Made by a program: the position numbers and the translations under genes. The notes beneath the pieces were generated by a model. That model was not told the DNA's origin. It saw only the letters and a list, made by a program, of their open reading frames with translations, and made no database searches. Positions 32,605 to 42,677 of a stretch of 64,000 nucleotides of DNA are shown here, in pieces. Every line of letters starts with the position of its first letter. Position 1 is the stretch's first letter. Source of the DNA: Planctomycetes bacterium B3_Pla (GTDB lineage Bacteria > Planctomycetota > Phycisphaerae > Sedimentisphaerales > Anaerobacaceae); contig NJBM01000012.1 in assembly GCA_005223045.1 (NCBI GenBank), positions 1 through 64,000 of the forward strand, written 5' to 3'.

Positions 32605-33699
32605 ATGGCAAATTTCCAGCTTCTCCATCAAGATTCCAGTTCCGCCGCCAGGCACGGTTTGCTGACGACCGCGCACGGGCAGGTCGAGACTCCCGTTTTT
32701 ATGCCGGTCGGCACCGCCGGGGCGGTAAAAGGCATCACACCCCGGCAGCTCAAAGAAACCGGGGCCGGTATCATCTTAGCCAACACCTATCATCTGCTGC
32801 TCAGACCCGGGGTCGAGACGGTCGAGAGGCTCGGCGGACTTCACAAATTCATGGGCTGGGACCGGCCCATACTTACAGACAGCGGCGGATACCAGGTGTT
32901 TTCTTTGGGTTCGCTGGCCAAAATCGATGATGACGGCGTTGAGTTTGCCAGCCACGTGGATGGGGCAAGAATATACTTAAGTGCGGAAATCGCGACCGAA
33001 ATCCAAAATCGGTTGGGCGCCGACATAATAATGTGCTTCGATCAATGCACGCCGTTTGGCGTCGATGCACCGCAGCTTGAAAAAGCCGTCGAAAGAAGCA
33101 TCCTCTGGGCAAAACGCTCGAAACAGGCACACGTCAACTCCGCCCAAATGCTGTTCGGCATCGTCCAGGGCGGGACAAACCTCGAGTTGCGAACGCACTG
33201 CGCCAAGGAACTTGTAGAAATGGACTTCGACGGCTACGCCGTCGGCGGCTTGAGCGTGGGCGAGGAGCACGACGATATGATAAGAACGGTCGCTCATACC
33301 ACGCCGCTTTTGCCGGAAGACAAGCCTCGCTACCTTATGGGCGCCGGCACACCAAAGGACATCATTGCCGCTGTAAGGGCCGGGATCGATATGTTCGACT
33401 GTGTCCTGCCCACAAGAAACGGGCGAAACGCCTTCGCTTTCACCGAGAATGGCCCTGTGCGGCTAAGGAACAGCTCGCACACAAACGATGCCGGCCCGAT
33501 CGAAGCCGGGTGCGACTGTTACTGCTGCCGGAATTTCAGCCGGGGCGCCTTGAGGCATTTCTTCAACTCGGGAGAAATGCTTGGCCCGATATTGGCATCT
33601 CTGCACAACCTGAGATTTTACCAGAGATTGATGGCCAAAGTCAGAGAGACGCTCAAAAAGAACGAATTTGCCAAATGGACAAAAAGAATTGATTATTGA
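32605..33699 (+). CDS. tgt: tRNA-guanine transglycosylase (queuosine)
   Basis: Tgt exchanges G34 of GUN anticodons for preQ1. The 364-residue protein has the substrate-pocket motif TDSGGYQVFSL, the GIVQGG and GGLSVGE loops, DMFDCVLPTRNGRNAFAFT with the nucleophilic Asp, and the zinc site CDCYCC with a downstream His (RHFF). I start at ATG 32605. A TTG 32575 start would overlap the SpoIID gene. No other queuosine gene is in the window. The order tgt-yajC-secDF is a well-known conserved arrangement. Confidence 0.95.
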   Translation: MANFQLLHQDSSSAARHGLLTTAHGQVETPVFMPVGTAGAVKGITPRQLKETGAGIILANTYHLLLRPGVETVERLGGLHKFMGWDRPILTDSGGYQVFSLGSLAKIDDDGVEFASHVDGARIYLSAEIATEIQNRLGADIIMCFDQCTPFGVDAPQLEKAVERSILWAKRSKQAHVNSAQMLFGIVQGGTNLELRTHCAKELVEMDFDGYAVGGLSVGEEHDDMIRTVAHTTPLLPEDKPRYLMGAGTPKDIIAAVRAGIDMFDCVLPTRNGRNAFAFTENGPVRLRNSSHTNDAGPIEAGCDCYCCRNFSRGALRHFFNSGEMLGPILASLHNLRFYQRLMAKVRETLKKNEFAKWTKRIDY

Positions 33700-33802
33700 T
33701 AAAAAGCCAAAAGTCGTTAGTATCTACGGTTTGGCCGGTAGCTGGACTGCTGCCTATCACAACATGAAATGTGATATATGACATTGTTAAAGGACAACAG
33801 AA

Positions 33803-34237
33803 ATGAACCATATTTGGATATTAGCTCAAACAGATAGCAGCGAAACGGGGCCGGGCATCTCTTCCGGGCCGGCAACGTCGGAAGACCAGACAGCCACGAC
33901 GGGTGAGTCTGACCCCACCACGCCGGGTGGTGCTCCGGGCGGTGATTCGGGCAGCCGGGGATTTGGAGGCCCCCAGCAGCTTATCTTTATGGGCTTTATA
34001 TTTGTCATGATGTACCTGCTCCTTTTTAGAGGTCCTCGAAAGAAACAACAGCAGCACAAACAGATGATGCAGACATTGGTAAAAAGCGACAGAGTCCAGA
34101 CGATCGGGGGGATTATAGGAACCGTAGTTGACATCAGGGACGATGAGATAACACTGAAAATTGACGAATCGAACAATACCAAAATAAAGATTCTCCGTTC
34201 AGCAATAAGCAGGAATATGTCGAAAGATAAATCGTAG
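33803..34237 (+). CDS. yajC: YajC-like SecDF accessory subunit
   Basis: YajC associates with SecDF in the inner-membrane translocon. The 144-residue protein has one helix (QQLIFMGFIFVMMYLLLF, about residues 58-75) followed by FRGPRKKQQQH and a small beta-domain (VQTIGGIIGTVVDIRDDE). It is longer than usual because about 45 low-complexity Gly/Thr/Ser-rich residues precede the helix. AAAGGAC lies upstream of ATG 33803. Confidence 0.9.
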   Translation: MNHIWILAQTDSSETGPGISSGPATSEDQTATTGESDPTTPGGAPGGDSGSRGFGGPQQLIFMGFIFVMMYLLLFRGPRKKQQQHKQMMQTLVKSDRVQTIGGIIGTVVDIRDDEITLKIDESNNTKIKILRSAISRNMSKDKS

Positions 34238-34320
34238 ATCGATGAATGTGCGGACGAGTATCAGGGCGAACGTACCGGCTCATCTGCGCATGCATGTGTG
34301 AATAAGGCACGAGGAAAGTT

Positions 34321-37300
34321 ATGAGCAAAAACCTGACGTCAAAAGTTATTCTAATTGTTGTCTTAGTGGCTGCTGCGGCCTGGATGTTGTTTCCACCGAG
34401 CAAGACCTTGAAGCCCGGGATCGACCTGGCGGGCGGAACAAGTCTCATCTATGAGATTGATACGCAGGGGCTGACAGTAGCGGAAAAGAAGGATTTGGCG
34501 CAGAGAATGATAAACGTTGTGCGCAGGCGAATAGACCCTGCCAACATCCAAAACCTTGTATGGCGTCCCCAGGGCAGCACACGCTTCGAGATACAAATGC
34601 CGCTGGCAAGTGCGGAGGCGCGCCTCAAACGCGACAATTACGACCAGACCGAGACAGCCCTGCTCGATAAGAACCTGAGCCCCGCCAAGATTCTGCGATC
34701 TCTCGAAATGCCGGCGGAAGAACGTGCCGAAGCTTTCAATTCATTTGCACAAAGCGATCCTAACAGGCTTAAGATTCTCGATACCCTCGCCACAGTCCAC
34801 GACGAACACGCGGTCCTGAAAAACAGCAGGGACGAGCTCTACGCCAAACTCAAAACGGCAGAAGACAAGATGTCATCGGCCGGACTGGACCTCGATAAGA
34901 TAAACAACAGCAAGAATGACTGGGCCAAGCTAAGTGAAGAAGAACTCGCCGAATCGCTGAAAAAAATCACCAACGACAACAACAGTCTCAAGCTGCTGAC
35001 CGGATATGTCAAGACCTATGCCGAGTGGTCCACAGTCGCCGATCAGCTCATCGAGAAGAAAACCGAGTACAGAAACGCCAGAGGAGCTATCGATCAATTG
35101 AACCTGACCAAGGGTCAGTTGGACGTCTGCCTGGGAAAACCATTAAAATCAAAAGAACGCCGAGACCAGATCGCAAAGCTCAAAACCGATTTCCCGGACC
35201 GCGTCCAGGAAATTGACGACGTAGTAGCGGCGTATGACGAGTATCGCCCTTTCAGAGGCAGACTCGACGATCCAAAGGACCTCCAGCGAATGCTCAAGGG
35301 CGCCGGAATACTCGAGTTTAGAATACTCCCCACGCAGGGTCATCCCGAAGTGGATAGTGACCTGATGGCCAGCTATGTTAGCAAGCTAACGGAGAAGGGA
35401 CCCAAGTACGCCTCAGACACCAGGTACGTATGGTGCGAGATAGAAAATATCGAAGAATGGGGTGCAGCCGACGGTGCGAACCGACCCGCAATTGTCGCCC
35501 CATTCGGTGACAAATCCTATGTCCTGGCGAGCAACGGCACAGATGAAACAATGCTGCACAGCCCGGACACACGTAGATGGAAACTTGAAAAGGCCAATCC
35601 TTCAACCGATAACATGGGCCGCAGGGCCATTGGATTCTTGCTGGATGACAAGGGTGGAAATCGCTTCGGAAACATTACAGGAAATAACCTCGAACGGCCT
35701 CTGTGCATTCTGCTTGATGGAATTGCAATATCGGCGCCGAATATTTCTGACCGCATTCGCAGACAAGGCATAATAAGGGGCACTTTCACTGAAATAGAAG
35801 TTGATGACATGGTCAATAAGCTGAACGCCGGCTCTTTGCCCGCCCGACTGGTAGAGCAGCCCATTTCCGTAAATACAATCGGCCCGTCCATCGGCGCCGA
35901 CAATCGCGACCAGGGCATACAGGCCGGCCTGATCGGTCTTATCGCAGTGATGGCCTGTATGCTCATCTACTATATGCTCGCCGGCTCGATCGCCGACGTG
36001 GCATTGTTGATGAATATTCTGTTCGTCCTGGCGATAATGGCGGGCGTGCGAGCGACCTTCACGTTGCCCGGCATCGCCGGCATCATCCTGACCATCGGCA
36101 TGAGCGTTGACGCCAACGTGCTGATCTTCGAGAGAATCCGCGAGGAGCAGCAGAAAGGCTCATCTCTGAGAATCGCCATTACAAACGGCTACCAAAAAGC
36201 GTTCAGGACTATTCTGGACGCCAACATAACCACATTCATAACCGCCGCGATTCTATACTGGAGAGCGTCGGAAGAAGTGAAGGGCTTTGCCATTGTGCTC
36301 ATGCTCGGCATCGCCTCAAGTATGTTCACTGCATTGTTTGTGACCCGGCTGATTTTCGATTTTCTGTTGTCCAGGCGGCTTATCAAAGACCATTTGTTCA
36401 TGCTCCGCCTGATACATAAAACGAACGTCAACTGGATGCGTTTAAGGCCGGTTTTCCTCTGCATATCGACAGTGCTGATCGCGGGAGGATTGTTTGTGTT
36501 CTTCACAAGAGACAACGCGAAGAATAATAAGTACGATATCGAATTCACCGGCGGAACAAATGCCCAGATCAATTTGAAAGAAACGATGAGCCGGCAGAAA
36601 GTGGAAGACAGAATCCGCAAGATCGGGGCGGACTTGAACAATCCTGCGCTCTCGGCGGCAAGCGTTTACAGCATTGGAGAATCATCCAAACAATACGAAA
36701 TCAGCACCACCGAGACAAACAAAATGACTGTTACAGCAACTCTCCCCCAGGCGGGCGCGCAGTCGCTCGACGAGCTGACCGGCGCAATAGAAGACGCCCA
36801 GGAGCAGTTTGCAGGCACACTAAGCAATTTACTCGTGACGCGAGATACGAATTCCTCTGCCAAATTAGTAATATCCACCAGTCAGATGAATCAGTCCCTG
36901 GTCAAAGACGTCTTGACAACCGCGTTTCCCGGTGCCGAGGTCTCCGAACCGCAGGTCCATGAAGTAGTCAATGATGCGATACTTACCGCTTTTGCCGATC
37001 AACTGGAAGTCCAAAGAAATCTTCAGCCTAAGATCGTCTCCGAGCAAAAAATATCCGAAGATCTGATAGACTCTTATCCCGAGCTTGTTGATTTTATGGG
37101 CGGCATCAAGATTGAATGCGAAATCGAAAACACCGTCACAGCCGGGGAAATCATCCAAAGATTCAAGGATTTGCCCTTTAAGCCGGACATGCGAGAGATT
37201 GCGCGGACTTCCTACGAAATCCTCGATCCGAGCCTGAATGCAATTGCCGATCCGAACCGACCCGTAAAATCCTTTGTTTACGTGAGCGCCGAGCCGGAAG

Positions 37301-37989
37301 CGGCTTTTCGCGAACTTACCGAAGACGAATGGACGCGGTTCGTTGAGACCGAAAAGGTAAAAGTCCTGGCTGCGACAAGGCTTGAAACCTCGCTGCCGCG
37401 TGTAAGACAATTTGATCCTTCGGTAGGCGGTGAGCAAAAGCAGCGGGCTTTGATTGCCATCGTCCTGTCGCTATTTGCAATCGTCACCTACATTTGGATT
37501 CGATTCGGAGACGTGCGCTACGGCATTGCCGCCATCACGGCACTGGTGCACGATGTATGTATCACGCTCGGCGCCGTCGCCGCCTGCACCTATATTGCAG
37601 GCACATCATTCGGCGAAATGCTTTTGATCGGAGATTTCAAAATCAACCTCGCCATGATTGCCGCGTTCCTTACGCTGATCGGATACTCGCTTAACGATAC
37701 AATCGTGGTCTTCGACCGGATCCGGGAGAACCGCGGCAAGAACCGTCTGGTCAGCCCGCAGATTATCACCAACAGTATCAACCAGACCATCTCCAGGACT
37801 ATACTGACATCCTTTACAACCTTTATAGTCGTGCTGATAATGTACATTTTCGGCGGCCCCGGATTGAGAGGCTTTACTTTTGCAATCGGCCTCGGTATCA
37901 TCGTGGGTACTTACTCGTCCATTGCAATAGCCGCACCGATATTGTTGATCGGCACAAAGCCGCAAACGAAAAAAGGAAAAGGCAAATAG
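34321..37989 (+). CDS. secDF: Fused protein translocase subunit SecDF
   Basis: SecDF uses the proton gradient to pull secreted proteins out of SecYEG. The 1222-residue protein joins SecD (about 1-700) to SecF (about 705-1215). SecD contains the D1 motif PGIDLAGGTSLIYEI near residue 32 and a membrane block at about 540-690 with GLIALIAVMACML-type helices and MSVDANVLIFERIREE. SecF contains YDIEFTGGTNAQIN, GYSLNDTIVVFDRIREN and its own helices. Both periplasmic parts are enlarged. In SecD an extra charged coiled-coil-like stretch spans about 125-315, and in SecF the region at about 790-1035 is extended. The Shine-Dalgarno is GAGGAAAG. Confidence 0.95.
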   Translation: MSKNLTSKVILIVVLVAAAAWMLFPPSKTLKPGIDLAGGTSLIYEIDTQGLTVAEKKDLAQRMINVVRRRIDPANIQNLVWRPQGSTRFEIQMPLASAEARLKRDNYDQTETALLDKNLSPAKILRSLEMPAEERAEAFNSFAQSDPNRLKILDTLATVHDEHAVLKNSRDELYAKLKTAEDKMSSAGLDLDKINNSKNDWAKLSEEELAESLKKITNDNNSLKLLTGYVKTYAEWSTVADQLIEKKTEYRNARGAIDQLNLTKGQLDVCLGKPLKSKERRDQIAKLKTDFPDRVQEIDDVVAAYDEYRPFRGRLDDPKDLQRMLKGAGILEFRILPTQGHPEVDSDLMASYVSKLTEKGPKYASDTRYVWCEIENIEEWGAADGANRPAIVAPFGDKSYVLASNGTDETMLHSPDTRRWKLEKANPSTDNMGRRAIGFLLDDKGGNRFGNITGNNLERPLCILLDGIAISAPNISDRIRRQGIIRGTFTEIEVDDMVNKLNAGSLPARLVEQPISVNTIGPSIGADNRDQGIQAGLIGLIAVMACMLIYYMLAGSIADVALLMNILFVLAIMAGVRATFTLPGIAGIILTIGMSVDANVLIFERIREEQQKGSSLRIAITNGYQKAFRTILDANITTFITAAILYWRASEEVKGFAIVLMLGIASSMFTALFVTRLIFDFLLSRRLIKDHLFMLRLIHKTNVNWMRLRPVFLCISTVLIAGGLFVFFTRDNAKNNKYDIEFTGGTNAQINLKETMSRQKVEDRIRKIGADLNNPALSAASVYSIGESSKQYEISTTETNKMTVTATLPQAGAQSLDELTGAIEDAQEQFAGTLSNLLVTRDTNSSAKLVISTSQMNQSLVKDVLTTAFPGAEVSEPQVHEVVNDAILTAFADQLEVQRNLQPKIVSEQKISEDLIDSYPELVDFMGGIKIECEIENTVTAGEIIQRFKDLPFKPDMREIARTSYEILDPSLNAIADPNRPVKSFVYVSAEPEAAFRELTEDEWTRFVETEKVKVLAATRLETSLPRVRQFDPSVGGEQKQRALIAIVLSLFAIVTYIWIRFGDVRYGIAAITALVHDVCITLGAVAACTYIAGTSFGEMLLIGDFKINLAMIAAFLTLIGYSLNDTIVVFDRIRENRGKNRLVSPQIITNSINQTISRTILTSFTTFIVVLIMYIFGGPGLRGFTFAIGLGIIVGTYSSIAIAAPILLIGTKPQTKKGKGK

Positions 37990-38069
37990 AAATCGGAGCT
38001 AATTGCGTTTGGCTTTCTAATTCCTGCCGGAGCAGACATCCATAATTTGCTTCTTATTCTCTTGTCAAG

Positions 38070-38549
38070 ATGCAAAAGGATTTGAAAATCGGACTGGTTT
38101 TGGGCCTGGTGCTGGTGAGCGCCGCTGCGCTCTGGCTGGCCACACGCCCGAGCTTGAGTCCTCGGGCAAGAATGCAAAATGCTCGCAATACCGGATATCC
38201 CCAAGAGCCTGCCGATCGAACCGCCGTTTCCGAGAATTCGGCGTCAGAACTCGATACCGGCCGCGGCGGCGACCTCAGCGAAGCCTCTGCCGGAACTCCG
38301 ACTGACGGCACAGGAGCCAACAGCGAGATTGAACGCAACAACCCGATTGACTCGAATATACACAGGCAAACAGAAAAGATAAAAACTCAGAAATTCCACA
38401 TCGTGCGCAAGGGCCAAACTCTGTCTGGAATTTCCTATGAGTATTACAGCTCGGCAGGCAAGTGGAAAAAAATTTACGAGGCCAACCGCAAGACGATAAA
38501 AGACGCGAACGTGCTCATTCCCGGAACAAAACTGATCATCCCCGACTAA
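38070..38549 (+). CDS. Membrane-anchored LysM protein
   Basis: The 159-residue protein has an N-terminal membrane anchor (residues 6-24). A disordered Ser/Gly/Thr-rich linker follows, and a single C-terminal LysM domain (about 108-158) with FHIVRKGQTLSGISYEYY and the closing VLIPGTKLIIPD. LysM binds the glycan strands of peptidoglycan, so the protein probably tethers the inner membrane to the wall. It follows secDF by 80 bases and ends convergent with pgl. No strong Shine-Dalgarno is seen. Confidence 0.85.
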   Translation: MQKDLKIGLVLGLVLVSAAALWLATRPSLSPRARMQNARNTGYPQEPADRTAVSENSASELDTGRGGDLSEASAGTPTDGTGANSEIERNNPIDSNIHRQTEKIKTQKFHIVRKGQTLSGISYEYYSSAGKWKKIYEANRKTIKDANVLIPGTKLIIPD

Positions 38550-38562
38550 ACCATTCCCGTCG

Positions 38563-39324
38563 TCACAGCTCCAGGGATCTTGCCGCGTCGGCATCGACCA
38601 GCCAGATGACCTTATCGAGAACGGGCCAAAGGGCGTGAATAGGATACCGCACTTCATCCGGCTCGCTGGTCAGGATATCCTTCAGTATCTCCGCTTTTTC
38701 CCTGCCGCAGGCCAGGACAATCAGGCGAGACGCGGCACACAGTACCGGCGGCGTCAGAGTTATCCTGTTGGGATCGTCGTCCAGAACATAAACAGCGCAA
38801 GCCAAATCTTCCCTGTCGAAACTTGCGTAAGATCCCGGAAACAGAGAGCCGGTATGGCCGTCACCACCCACACCAAGCACAATCAGGTCAAACTCAGGAA
38901 CGCGTTCACCTCCCACGCCGAAAACTTCTCGAATTGTTTCCTCATAGCAACGGGCGGCAGCCCTGAAATCGCCGTAATCGGTCGGGATGCGGTGAACATT
39001 CTCATGAGGAATGGCGACCTTGGCCAGGAACGTGTCGGCGGCCAGTTTGTAATTGCTCAACGGTGAATCGGCATCGACTATCCGCTCATCCACCCAGAAT
39101 AACTGTATCTTGCCCCAGGGCAGTGAGTTTGCCTGCGGCATCTCGCCGAGCAGCTTGAAAAAATGCTCGGGTGTGTGCCCCCCCGATATGGCCACGTAGA
39201 AAACATCCTTTGCATTTATTGCTTTCTGCGCATCGGCAATAAAAATCTCGGCGCTTCTCTGAGCAAGACTCTCAGGGTTGGCAACAACTTCGACATTCGG
39301 TTTGTAATTTGTTGTAGCTTCCAT
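38563..39324 (-). CDS. pgl: 6-phosphogluconolactonase
   Basis: Pgl hydrolyses 6-phosphogluconolactone in the oxidative pentose phosphate pathway. Motifs of the 253-residue protein are YVAISGGHTPEHFFKLL, FWVDERIVDADSPLSNYKL and LIVLGVGGDGHTGSLFPG. The frame opens 23 residues earlier at GTG 39393, but ATG 39324 (MEATTNY) matches the normal family N terminus. No glucose-6-phosphate dehydrogenase is adjacent. Confidence 0.9.
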   Translation of the reverse strand: MEATTNYKPNVEVVANPESLAQRSAEIFIADAQKAINAKDVFYVAISGGHTPEHFFKLLGEMPQANSLPWGKIQLFWVDERIVDADSPLSNYKLAADTFLAKVAIPHENVHRIPTDYGDFRAAARCYEETIREVFGVGGERVPEFDLIVLGVGGDGHTGSLFPGSYASFDREDLACAVYVLDDDPNRITLTPPVLCAASRLIVLACGREKAEILKDILTSEPDEVRYPIHALWPVLDKVIWLVDADAARSLEL

Positions 39325-39497
39325 AAGTCCCCCGACCTTACCCCCAGATGAAAATTTCGCTTCCTCTTCGAACCATAATCTCACCTTCATCACCCCTCAA
39401 ATGCAGACACCCATATTATCCACTTAGAAAGGTGATTTGACCAGAAAATCTTTGAAAAAAATCTCGTTAATTTTTTAACTCATGCTGCCAGAACAGC

Positions 39498-42400
39498 TTA
39501 CAAATTCAATTCCACCGATTTGGCTGAAAAAATATGTCTCTTGAAGTCCTCAAGAATCATATATAGCGACGGCACCAGCACAAGTGTTATGCAGGTCGCA
39601 AACATCACTCCGAAGGCCAGACTGATGGCCATCGGTACGAGAAACCGAGCCTGCAAGCTTCTTTCTGCGATCATCGGCAGCAAGCCGCAAAACGTTGTCA
39701 GTGTAGTCAGCATGATCGGACGGAACCTTCGCGTTGCGCAGTCGCGAAGTACCTGATCCAATTCGATGCCGCTTCTGCGCTCGCGGTTAATCAGGTCGAT
39801 CATGATAAGTGAATCGTTGACAACCACACCCGAAAGCGCGACGATCCCAAATAACGAAAGTATGCTGAGGTTAAAGCCCATCAACAAGTGGCCCATTGTT
39901 GCGCCGACAATGCCGAACGGAATTGCAGACATCACTATTGCCGGCTGGGAATAGCTTCTAAACTGCACGGCCAGCAGGGCATAGATTGCCATCATGGCAA
40001 TTCCGAAATTAGGTATAAGGCTGCCGAGGGATTCGTTTCGCTCTCGCTGTTCTCCGGCGTAACGCCATTGCAGACCCTGGAACTCTCGCATCAGGTTCGG
40101 TAGAACTGTTCTTTTCAATTCAGCGTTTATTTCTCCGGCGTTGGCCACGTCTTCATCGACGTCGGCCGAGACACTCACCACGCGTCGGCGGTCGACTCGC
40201 TTGATAGTCGAATAGCCCCTTCCATATTGAACATCGGCAACTGTGTTGAAGGCAATTTCCGTTCCATCGGGCAATCTGATTCTCATATTCTCCACATCGG
40301 CCAGACTCTTTCGCTCCTCCTTGGGATAGCGCACCATCACGCGGATGTCGTCACGACCCCTCTGGATACGTTGAGCCTCGTCACCATAGAAGCCCTGCCT
40401 GACCTGCCTTGCAAGATCGGAAAGGGTCAAGCCAAGAGTACGACCTGTATCCTTCAGTTCAAGCTTCAACTCAACCTTGCCAGGCTCGAAATCATCCGCA
40501 ATGTCACTGACGCCCGTATAGTCGCGGAGGACCCCTTTGAGCTTTTCCGATGCAGCCAGGAGCGTGTCGAAATTCCGGTGGGACAGCTCCACTTCGATTG
40601 CATTGCCTGTGCTCATGAACTCAGCCATAAATGTCAGAGATGAGACGCCGGGGATTTCGCCGACCAACTCTCTCCATCGGTTCTTCACGAGCACGCTGGA
40701 GACGTCACGCTCTTCGGAGCCGAGCAATTCTATGTTGACCTCACCCAGATGCGATTGTGCCCCCCTTGCGATATCAACATTAACCGGGCCGTGGCGCGCC
40801 GCCGTCGGATGGGCGCCCACTGTAACGGCCATGTATTTCAAGAGAGACGGTTTGCCCGGACGCTTGCTGTCGAACTCTTCCAATGCCTGCATGGCTGCCG
40901 CCTCGACTCTCTCGGTAACCTCTCTCGTCTGCTCCACCGGTGTTCCCAGAGGCATCTTCAACGTAGCAATCATGTTGTCGGCCTCGATAATATCGAAGAA
41001 TACGAACTTGACGTAGCCGCCTGCGATGAAACCGACCGTAACAAGAAATACCGCAATACCCGCCGCTAACGTAACGTAGCGCCACTTGACAGCCCGCTCG
41101 ACAAACCTGGCAAAGGGCCCAAGAACAAACCAGGTCAGAGCCTTGTGTGTCCCTTGATTGATTTTGTTGGTCAAGCGGGCAAGGATAAACTTGTTCCAGT
41201 CCCCTTTGGCCGACAAGTGGGCGGGCAGGATCAGCAAAGCTTCGACCAGCGAAACCGCCAGAACACTGACCACGACAATAGGCATCACGCGGAGTATCTT
41301 GCCCATGATACCGAGGGTGTAGGCCAGCGGTATGAAAGCAAACATTGTGGTCAAAACCGCCAGAACAACCGGCATGGCCATCTCCTTGACGCCCTTTATG
41401 GCCGCAGCGGTCCTGTCGAGCCCCCGCTGACGATGGGCAAAGATATTCTCGCCGACCACGATCGCATCATCGACAACAAGGCCGAGTGACATAATGAACG
41501 CAAAAAGACTCATCATGTTAATGGAAACATCGAAGTGCGGTATCAGCCAGAAAGCCCCGAGAAAGGATATGGGTATACCCATAGTCGTCCAGAAGGCAAG
41601 CCTCAGATTCAGGAAAAGAGTGAGGCACAGAAATACGAGCACCAGGCCGATATAGGCGTTTCTCTTGAGAAGGCCCATCCTTGCCTTGAGAACGAGCGTA
41701 TCATCCTCCCACATAGCCAGAGAGACGCCTTGAGGCAAATCCTGCCTTTTCCACTCGACATACTCCTTGACAGTGCCGGCGACATCGATCGCATCCTGCT
41801 CGCCTACACGCGAGACCTGTATAAACGCGGCTCTTTCGCCTGCGAACTTCGAGTAAAGATCGACGTCTTCGAATTCGTCTCTGACCGAAGCAATCTCGCC
41901 AAGTCTTATAATCGTACCGTCGTTCTTGGTGAGTACGACGATATCCTCGAACTCGGGGCCATAATATCTTTGGCCCTTGGTGCGAACGAGTACCTCTCCA
42001 CCGGCGGTCTTGACCGAACCGGCGGGAACATCGAGCGAGGAATTCCGGATCGCTCGCGTCACCTGGTCGAAGCTCAGGTTGTAGCGGCGCAAATTCTCCT
42101 CAGAGACTTCGATAGATATTTCATAAGGTCGAACGCCCACTACAACCACTTGGCTTATGTTGTCTTTCGCCGTCAGATCGTCGCGGATCTGATCGGCCAG
42201 TTTTTTCAGGACTTTCTCAGGAATATCGCCGTGGACTACGATTGAGATGACTTTGGGACGGCTCTTGATCTCCGAGATTATAGGCTTTTCGGTTTCTGCG
42301 GGAAAGGTGATGATGGTATCGACTTCCGCCTTGATATCATCGAGCACCTGGGTCACGTCGGCATACTCCTCGACCTCGACTATGGTCAGACCGGCGCCTT

Positions 42401-42677
42401 CGGCAGCGCTCGAGGTCATGCGTTTGACGCCCTCGACGCCGGCGATCGCCTCCTCGACGCGAAGGCAGACCCCTTCTTCCACATCCGCAGGCGAAGCCCC
42501 GCGGTAAGGCACGGTGATGTTTATCATATCGAGGCTCAACTCAGGGAAGACCTCCATCTTGACCGAGAAGATCGCCATCAGACCTGCCACGATGATCATG
42601 AACATCAGCAGATTTGCCGCGACGTGGTTCGAGGCAAACCAACTGAGAACACCCTTTTTCTCTTCTGAGTCTTTCAC
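39498..42677 (-). CDS. RND efflux permease (AcrB/HAE1 type)
   Basis: This 1059-residue inner-membrane proton antiporter is the motor of the tripartite pump encoded with its neighbours. It has the N-terminal helix, two large periplasmic loops (about 35-330 and 560-860) and twelve helices. Helix 4 contains SLGLVVDDAIVVGENIFAHR with the paired Asp used for proton transfer, and VLAVLTTMFAFIPLAYTLG follows. The second half has ALSGVVVNDSLIMIDLINRE. The start is GTG 42677, directly after the adaptor stop (TAAGTG), with GGAG nine bases upstream. Substrate class cannot be told; hydrophobic or amphiphilic export is more likely than metals. Confidence 0.92.
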   Translation of the reverse strand: MKDSEEKKGVLSWFASNHVAANLLMFMIIVAGLMAIFSVKMEVFPELSLDMINITVPYRGASPADVEEGVCLRVEEAIAGVEGVKRMTSSAAEGAGLTIVEVEEYADVTQVLDDIKAEVDTIITFPAETEKPIISEIKSRPKVISIVVHGDIPEKVLKKLADQIRDDLTAKDNISQVVVVGVRPYEISIEVSEENLRRYNLSFDQVTRAIRNSSLDVPAGSVKTAGGEVLVRTKGQRYYGPEFEDIVVLTKNDGTIIRLGEIASVRDEFEDVDLYSKFAGERAAFIQVSRVGEQDAIDVAGTVKEYVEWKRQDLPQGVSLAMWEDDTLVLKARMGLLKRNAYIGLVLVFLCLTLFLNLRLAFWTTMGIPISFLGAFWLIPHFDVSINMMSLFAFIMSLGLVVDDAIVVGENIFAHRQRGLDRTAAAIKGVKEMAMPVVLAVLTTMFAFIPLAYTLGIMGKILRVMPIVVVSVLAVSLVEALLILPAHLSAKGDWNKFILARLTNKINQGTHKALTWFVLGPFARFVERAVKWRYVTLAAGIAVFLVTVGFIAGGYVKFVFFDIIEADNMIATLKMPLGTPVEQTREVTERVEAAAMQALEEFDSKRPGKPSLLKYMAVTVGAHPTAARHGPVNVDIARGAQSHLGEVNIELLGSEERDVSSVLVKNRWRELVGEIPGVSSLTFMAEFMSTGNAIEVELSHRNFDTLLAASEKLKGVLRDYTGVSDIADDFEPGKVELKLELKDTGRTLGLTLSDLARQVRQGFYGDEAQRIQRGRDDIRVMVRYPKEERKSLADVENMRIRLPDGTEIAFNTVADVQYGRGYSTIKRVDRRRVVSVSADVDEDVANAGEINAELKRTVLPNLMREFQGLQWRYAGEQRERNESLGSLIPNFGIAMMAIYALLAVQFRSYSQPAIVMSAIPFGIVGATMGHLLMGFNLSILSLFGIVALSGVVVNDSLIMIDLINRERRSGIELDQVLRDCATRRFRPIMLTTLTTFCGLLPMIAERSLQARFLVPMAISLAFGVMFATCITLVLVPSLYMILEDFKRHIFSAKSVELNL

